NCBI GenBank assembly: GCA_964036195.1
Contig: OZ038451.1
Location: 20,596,318-20,660,317, forward strand
Length of the DNA: 64,000 nt
Source of the DNA: Sphaerolaimus hirsutus
Lineage: Eukaryota; Nematoda; Chromadorea; Monhysterida; Sphaerolaimidae
Direction: 5' to 3'
In this document: positions 47,304 to 64,000 of the stretch, piece by piece
Layout: every line of letters starts with the position of its first letter
Position numbering within the stretch: the stretch's first letter is position 1
Made by a program: the position numbers and the translations under genes
The notes under the pieces: generated by a model
The model's input: only the letters and a program-made list of their open reading frames with translations
The model's database searches: none
Told to the model about the DNA's origin: nothing

Positions 47304-48398
47304 TACACAATGATTTTAAGTTTCTGTAACATAAAATTTTAGTCCGCTTTGAATATACTCGGCTTACAGCACACCTAGTATGAAAACCTACCATAATTTA
47401 ATGAATAAAATCTTGTGATAAATTTCGTAATAAATTATTCCATAGTAAAAAAGAAATATTGCGATGAAAAACAGTATTATTTTTGGTTCATTATTCAGAT
47501 GGGTTATGGAAGGTTTTCATACTAAGTGTGATATCCGCCGCATATACAAATAATTTTCATAGTTGTGAAAATGTATTTAAGTTTGCTCGGAAAATAAATA
47601 CGTATATTCAAGTACTGTGTAAATACGTTTACGTTTCCTCTGAAAGAAAGTACCCGTACTCACCTTTACGCATAGTACTTTAAAAAGTACTCGAGTACAT
47701 AAAACGCATTAGCTTAGAATGAAATCTACCGCATCCGATCTGAATAAAAAAACAAACATACAATTTTTATCATCATATATATCACATTGCTTCTACTTCG
47801 GGTGAATTCGGTGCAATTGTCCACGTAACCTTATTCATCAAAATACGGTATCAGCAGGGTTGGCAAAATCTCAGAAAAAAATAAAAATAAAATAAAAATA
47901 AAATGGAAAATTGAAGAATAAAATAAAATAAAATAAAATGGAAAATTAATAAAATGAAAAAACAATTTTACTAAAATTCGAATTTTTGTAAAATTTTAGT
48001 AAAATTGTACAAAAATTCGAATTTTTGTACAGTTTTAGTAAAATTTTACAAAAACTCGAGTGTCTGTAAAACCCTATAAAAAGTTTTCTATCCTGTTGCT
48101 TAAGATTTTAGCTGCCAATTTGCATAACTGGTGCCTTGTTGTTGCTTTCATTGTATTGATTGAAAAATATTTTTGCTCAAAATTGCAAATTTTCACATCT
48201 TTTAATACATTATCACCTAAAAATCACTAATTTATGTGATTTTTTCCTATTTTCTTTGTTCCATACTTGAAAAAGCCTATACACTGAACCCTGCAAGCCC
48301 CCCCCCACCCCCCAAAAGTAACAAATTTTTAGATATCTTCCATCGGGGGGAGCAATTAGCTAAATATCTATCCGGCCCCTGTGAGGGTCACAAGTCAA

Positions 48399-49460
48399 CC
48401 GTATTTCCTCGAAATACACCCGGGGGATGATTGTTTCAGAGTGAGAATTTTGAGGGGGGTTAAACGAGAGGGGGTATTTCGAGGGGTGGGGGCTTGTTAT
48501 TTCGCCAGAAATTTTTTGAAATTCCATTACAAAATTGTCGTCTGTAACATACGCAGACGTAGAAAAATGCAACCATAACCGCTATATATGAGTCTATTGA
48601 CTTATATAAAGTCGGCAGACGTATCGCCCTACAAACATTTGCGTCAATCTCTCCAGCGGAGAGTGCATGACGGCATTAGGTATTGTGACGCAATATTTAA
48701 ACGATTGGAATAGATCGGGTCACGTATGAAAACTTGGCCCTTATCCCAGTTACCAGTTGCCTATTATACAAATGAGAGTGAAAACTGAAAGTTAGCTAAA
48801 AATCGTTAAAATTTGCTTCTCTTTGCCGATTTCCACCTTCATAATCGCTATTTTTGTTTATATACATGGTTATATAGCTATTGTGAGCCTATTTTATTCA
48901 TATTAATAGCGGATTTCGAAATTTTGGCCGGCTGCCAAGTTCTCTTTTGTTGGAACGGAGCCAACGAATGAAAAATAAAATAAAAACAAAAACGGTTGTT
49001 TGAAGGGTAAAACGGTAGTTTGAACGGTCAAATTCTTTACGAGCAACGTTGAAAATGCAGATAACTAGGGCGTGGCACGCACGGACGCAGCGAAACGTCC
49101 ATTTTTCTTTTTATATGATTTTCTTTTTCAATTTATAGCGTCCGCGTGGGACACAAGTTTCGTTGTTCGCTCTATTCACGACCACGAGCGAATTCTAACT
49201 CTCCGATTTTGTAGGGTGAAATGTCCGCCGACTTTAAGTGTGTAACACCGTTCTAACGTAACAATTCATAGTTTTTAACGTGTGTTTTGCATTGGCTGAA
49301 TCACAAACCACAGTTTTGTCATGTACGTTAACTGTACACTCAATTTGGGGGGGGGGGTATTTCGAGGGGGTGGGTAATTATTTCATAGTGTCCATTTTGA
49401 GGGGGGGTATTTCGAGACGGGGGTATTTCTTCGGGGGGGGGGGGTTTCGAGGAAATACGG
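48399..49460. mobile_element. CCGTATT-family MITE nested in hAT
   Basis: CCGTATTTCCTCGAAATACA to TTTCGAGGAAATACGG. The left flank is AA rather than TA, a likely mutation; the right flank is TA. Same subfamily as 19370-19798. Confidence 0.78.
48609..49234. mobile_element. AAGTCGGC MITE nested in CCGTATT element (626 bp)
   Basis: AAGTCGGCAGACG and GTCCGCCGACTT between TA dinucleotides. The copy at 19370-19798 shows the uninterrupted host sequence (CTTATATAAGTGTG), so the TA duplication is proven. Related to the AACTCGGCGGAC family. Confidence 0.88.
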
Positions 49461-49844
49461 TACATAAAAGTTTTTGTATTCATCTGCATGCTTCTAGCGT
49501 GCACATTGTTTTATGGCCTTGCATCCAAGATTCCGATTTTTTGTAAAATTTTTGTAAAATATTTGTAAAATTTTTGTAAAATGGTTTCATTTTATTTTAT
49601 TCATGACATTTCAGAATAAAATAAAATAAAATAAAATGAAACATGAATAAAATAAAAATAAAATACAATTTTAATAAAAATAAAATACAATTTTAGTAAA
49701 AAGAATTTTACTAAAACCAACCATTGGTATCAGTCATTAACTTTGCAATACCTGCAACTTTCCATATTTACCATGCAATGCAACAGTATTATCATGCAAT
49801 AAATTGACACGAATGCAATCACTATGCATCAAAATCAACTCCGA

Positions 49845-60670
<10,826 letters not shown>

Positions 60671-61068
60671 AACAATTGCACAAAGTTTAAATGGAATCTA
60701 TCGAATATTACTTTAAATGCGGGTTTGTCGCTGCCGTAAAAGTATTTGCCAGTATTTTCATTGCCCCCAGGGCCGGTTCCAATGTCTTCAAAGCCTGTGT
60801 GACATTATTTATGAATGTGAACATAAACACCTTCCGCGCCAAGTTCGCCACCCATTTTGTTATTACAATGGGGGTCAATGCAGAAGTTGTCCTACATGGC
60901 AACTTATCTTCCAGCGACGATGTCATAATGACATCATTGCATTCACATCCATTGAAACTACTCAGGGGTGAATTTTGAGGCAAGGTACTTGACGCAAATG
61001 TTTACCATCAATTGTCCCCTAAAAATCATTGCAAATAAACAAGGTTTACAAGTCAGCATTAGAAATGT
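60671..61068. other. Sequence upstream of M4 exons, no exon assigned
   Basis: Open in several frames on both strands but without a recognisable domain or M4 propeptide. The missing 5' exons of the peptidase may lie here or further upstream. Confidence 0.35.
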
Positions 61069-61076
61069 GAGTGGAC

Positions 61077-62125
61077 TAGTGATGGAAAAGCGCCAGGAAA
61101 AATGGCGCCAGGCGCCAATGGCGCCATGGCGCCATTCAAAATAATGGCGCCGGGCGCCAGAGAAAATAGCGCCAAGCGCCAATGGCGCCACGGCGCCATC
61201 TGAAAAAATGGCGCCGGGCGCCAAAGGGCGCCAGGAAAAATGGCGCCAACGATAAAAGTCACTATTTTAGCACGATATCATAACAGAAGCTTTTTTAGAA
61301 GAGCAATTGTTACCGTATAACCCTTGAATTAACCCCAATTCAAAATACCCCCAGGTCTGAACGAGCTGGGGAAGAAATACCTCGAAATACCCATAGAGGG
61401 TTTAATTTTCAGAGTGCAAAGTTATGTCACAGTTCCTGGGGGGCATTTCTGTTTTGGTGTATTCGTGGGGTGTTTGTATTATTTCCCAAGAGATTTTCGA
61501 GACAGATTGTTGTAAAGATGGTAATAATAATGCTTTTACATCCCCAAAACTGGTAATAAAAGTGGCTAAACAGATACCTATATTTAGATGACAGAACGTA
61601 GATGGCTACACAAACTATGCAACTACAAACACAAACACAAACTATGTGTGGCTGTGATGCATATTGGCATCGATTACCTAATGCATCATGTACATTGTGT
61701 ACATGATGTACCTTATTCCAGACGGGGGTATTTCTAGGGGGGTTATTTTTTACTCAGCTCGAAAAAAACCTGGGGGTATTTCGAGGGGAGTTAATCCGAG
61801 ATGGGTAATTTGAGGAAATACGATACATTGACTGCTTTGTGCATCGATCTACAATAAAAGGTCCAAAAATGTCCTATTTGGTCAGATTTATTCGCGGAAT
61901 TTTGGCGCCATTTCTGGCGCCATCCAAAACAATGGCGCCAGGAGCCAAATTGGCGCCAGTGAAAATAGCGCCAAGCGCCAAGGGCGCCATGGCGCCATCC
62001 AAAATAATGGCGCCAGGCGCCACGTGGCGCCAGAGAAAAGGGCGCCAAGCGCCAATGGCGCCATGGCGCTGGCACCCTAGGGCGCTATTAAAGGGCGCCA
62101 GCGCCATGGCGCCATTCCATCACTA
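61077..62125. mobile_element. hAT element, TAGTGATGG..GGCGCC family (1049 bp)
   Basis: TAGTGATGGAAAAGCGCC and GGCGCCATTCCATCACTA ends flanked by GAGTGGAC (61069-61076, 62126-62133). A CCGTATT element (61313-61823) is nested between the two GGCGCC arrays, as in 12392-13543. Confidence 0.92.
61313..61823. mobile_element. CCGTATAACC MITE inside hAT
   Basis: CCGTATAACCCTTGAATTAA to AATTTGAGGAAATACGA between TA dinucleotides. Older and more diverged than most copies. Confidence 0.65.
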
Positions 62126-62372
62126 GAGTGGACATCAAAATCAAAACATCTGGCAGGCACTTGTCTGGGGTGTGCCTGATTACGGTTCTGAATTACAGCA
62201 CATTATGTTATGATATTGTACAATACTGTTCCATAAATACAGTAAATAAATGTGAAAATGTGGCAATTCATATAATTTTAAACAATATTTGCTGCCCGTT
62301 TTTGACTGTCATTGGTTGACCTATCTTGGACACTGAAAATTTTCTTTTTTTCACAGCCGCCATTCACAGGTG

Positions 62373-62736
62373 CATAGGCGGCGTAAGTGCTTGTGAATGA
62401 CACAAGCGGAATTTTCGGTGTCACAAGCGGAAATTTCACTGGCACATTGTGACATTCACAAGCATGTATTGTTGAAACGAGAGTGAAATCTCAAAATTAG
62501 CCTATAATCGCTAAGATTTGCTTCATTTTGCCAATTGTCACCTATAATCACTATTTTGATCTATTTACATGATTATATACCTATTTATAGCCCATTTTAA
62601 TTATATTTATAGCAATTTCATTAATTTTGGCTGGCTGCCAACTTCACATAAGAGCTCCGATAGAAAGGTGTCACAAGGTGAAATTTTGGCTAATGTGCAT
62701 GTCACAAGCGCAAATTGGGACCTTGCGCCGCCTATG
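62373..62736. mobile_element. hAT MITE, CATAGGCGGCG family (364 bp)
   Basis: CATAGGCGGCGTAAG and TTGCGCCGCCTATG ends flanked by CACAGGTG (62365-62372, 62737-62744). TGTCACAAG phrases inside. Confidence 0.9.
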
Positions 62737-62997
62737 CACAGGTGGTTTGCCAACCCCTGTGTATAGCAGTGGGGAAATGTTGGGTAGATCCTCCAAAAAT
62801 TTCAAAATTCATCCCACTACCATAGCTGATACTTTTCTACAACGACCACTGGGTGGTGAACTTGACATGGACAGCCAAATTAGCAAAGAAAACTTTCATG
62901 TATTGGGTGGCCCACACTCAGGTGGGTCGCTGGCCGGCTCCTTATGTCAGGTACATCCCCCGAAGACTTTGAATTCACCCCCTACCTCAACTGGAGA

Positions 62998-63190
62998 CTA
63001 ACGATGGCAAAAAAAGATTCGAAAATTCGAAAACATTTTCGAATTTTCGAATTTTTATGGAATTTTCGAATTTTTATTCCACCCCTGAAAAAAACACTTA
63101 AAAATCGATTCTTTTGGAAAAAATTCGAAAATTCATAAATTCGAAAATTCGAAAATAGTTTTCGAATTTTTCAGGAATTTCAGGTCACAA
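62998..63190. mobile_element. One-ended TAACGATGG hAT remnant
   Basis: Starts CTAACGATGGCAAAAAAAG and continues with TTCGAAAATTCGAAAA phrases, then fades without an opposite terminus. Confidence 0.6.
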
Positions 63191-63467
63191 AACGCATTCT
63201 TACGGTAATTGTAAGCAGTTCAATCAACAATTGATCTGAGGTGTGTCTGAAAAACAGTAAATGTAACGAAGAAAAACGTCAAAAAAGCGGTCTTGTGTTG
63301 TTGTTGCAAGTTGTTGAACAGAGCACTGTCCAACAAGTCCATCAATTCCACTTCCAGTTCCAGACCCTGTAAAATGTCCTATAGAGTGTCAAATGTCATG
63401 CAAAGTGTCAAAGTCATGGAAAATGCTCTGGAAAATGGCAAACTTTTTTGCAAAATTTGCCAAACTA

Positions 63468-63941
63468 CTGTATTTGCTTGAATAGTTCCCCCTTGAATAA
63501 TTCCCCCCTCAAATAATCCCCCCTGTTATATGCGTGAGGTAAAAATGATTCCCCCCTTGAATAATGCCCCCCTGTTTGATTCATCAAATGGAAAGCCATA
63601 CATCCAGTTTGCAGCAACGCAATGGAATGTGCTACCATCAAAGACGGAACATAAATATTATACATGTCTGTTTGTATGTATACATTGTACACAATGAATG
63701 TACTGATGTACTGACACTGATCCCGTTGCATATGAATTTTAGGCATTCAATAAATTTTTTGTGTGCACTTTATACAAAAATAGAATGTTATCTTGCTACT
63801 AATACATATTTTGTAAAATGAATTGACAGAAAAATGCTTGAAAACTTTGACAAAAAAATTATTCCCCCCCTCAAAAAATCCCCCCTCAAAAAAGTATGAT
63901 GCAATAAAAAATCCCCCAGGGGATTATTCTAGCAAACATGG
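63468..63941. mobile_element. CTGTATTTGCTTGAATAGTT MITE
   Basis: CTGTATTTGCTTGAATAGTT to GATTATTCTAGCAAACATGG between TA dinucleotides. AATAATTCCCCCCTC phrases inside. Relative of 38394-38728. Confidence 0.75.
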
Positions 63942-64000
63942 TATACCAAATCACAGTGAAAATATGATATTTCCTCAAAATACCCACTCAGAGGGTTTAT

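Larger units (their letters stand above)
47855..49725. mobile_element. hAT MITE, CAGGGTTGG family with AAAATAAAAT arrays, doubly nested
   Basis: Flanked by GGTATCAG (47847-47854, 49726-49733). The left end CAGGGTTGGCAAAATC is roughly mirrored by AAAACCAACCATT. Both subterminal zones are AAAATAAAAT arrays. It contains a CCGTATT element (48399-49460), which itself contains a third element (48609-49234). Confidence 0.8.

Noticed and set aside
60691-60978. Open frames on both strands suggesting an upstream M4 exon
   Set aside because: No M4 propeptide motif or matching splice phase seen; left unassigned.

Overview
This 64-kb window reads as intron-rich, AT-rich animal DNA, probably from an aquatic invertebrate. 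The evidence is GT-AG introns with phases that match across exons, C-type-lectin-like, PAN/apple and sushi (CCP) modules split by introns, and a fragment of BEL/Pao retroelement pol, a group known only from animals. I do not name a species. Two runs of exactly 200 N (4373-4572, 16574-16773) are scaffold gaps.

Layout. 1-4372: non-coding repeats. 4573-9105: a PIF/Harbinger DNA transposon with an intact seven-exon transposase (+, 486 codons, DDE triad present) and a divergent accessory gene (-). 9106-16573 and 30994-39892: arms of a large inverted duplication. Each arm carries an intact three-exon copy of a 170-residue secreted C-type-lectin-like gene, - in the left arm and + in the right. Each arm also has private transposon insertions. 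Without those, the arms measure about 6.82 and 6.78 kb. 16574-30993 is the spacer: a gap, nested MITEs, a foldback element, and a 7281-bp Ty3/Gypsy-type LTR retrotransposon (23708-30988, minus strand, 151-bp LTRs, 5-bp target duplication). This LTR element lacks a visible integrase. In its place it has an intact six-exon spliced gene for an unknown RGG-rich protein and the first exons of a divergent gene. 40301-45998: a + strand gene with CCP-like, PAN/apple-like, sushi and PCGG-type modules. 49845-60670: a - strand seven-exon M4 (thermolysin/vibriolysin-like) metallopeptidase with all zinc and catalytic motifs. Its introns are full of transposons.

Most of the rest is non-autonomous DNA transposons. 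Many have exact 8-bp target duplications (hAT type), and others have TA duplications (Tc1/mariner type). Empty sites in the opposite palindrome arm, or in another repeat copy, prove several insertions. Nearly every family carries an array of its own short phrase near its ends (GGCGCC, GGTGCC, TTCGAATTTTCG, TACGTTTACTC, GGGGGTATTTCGA, TTTCCGTTTTCCG and others). These look like subterminal transposase-binding arrays.

The host genes seem to form an extracellular set: two lectin-like proteins, a PAN/CCP protein, and a secreted protease convergent with it. A functional link between them is inference. The most interesting candidates are the animal M4 peptidase, the LTR element carrying an intron-containing gene pair, and the large inverted duplication.
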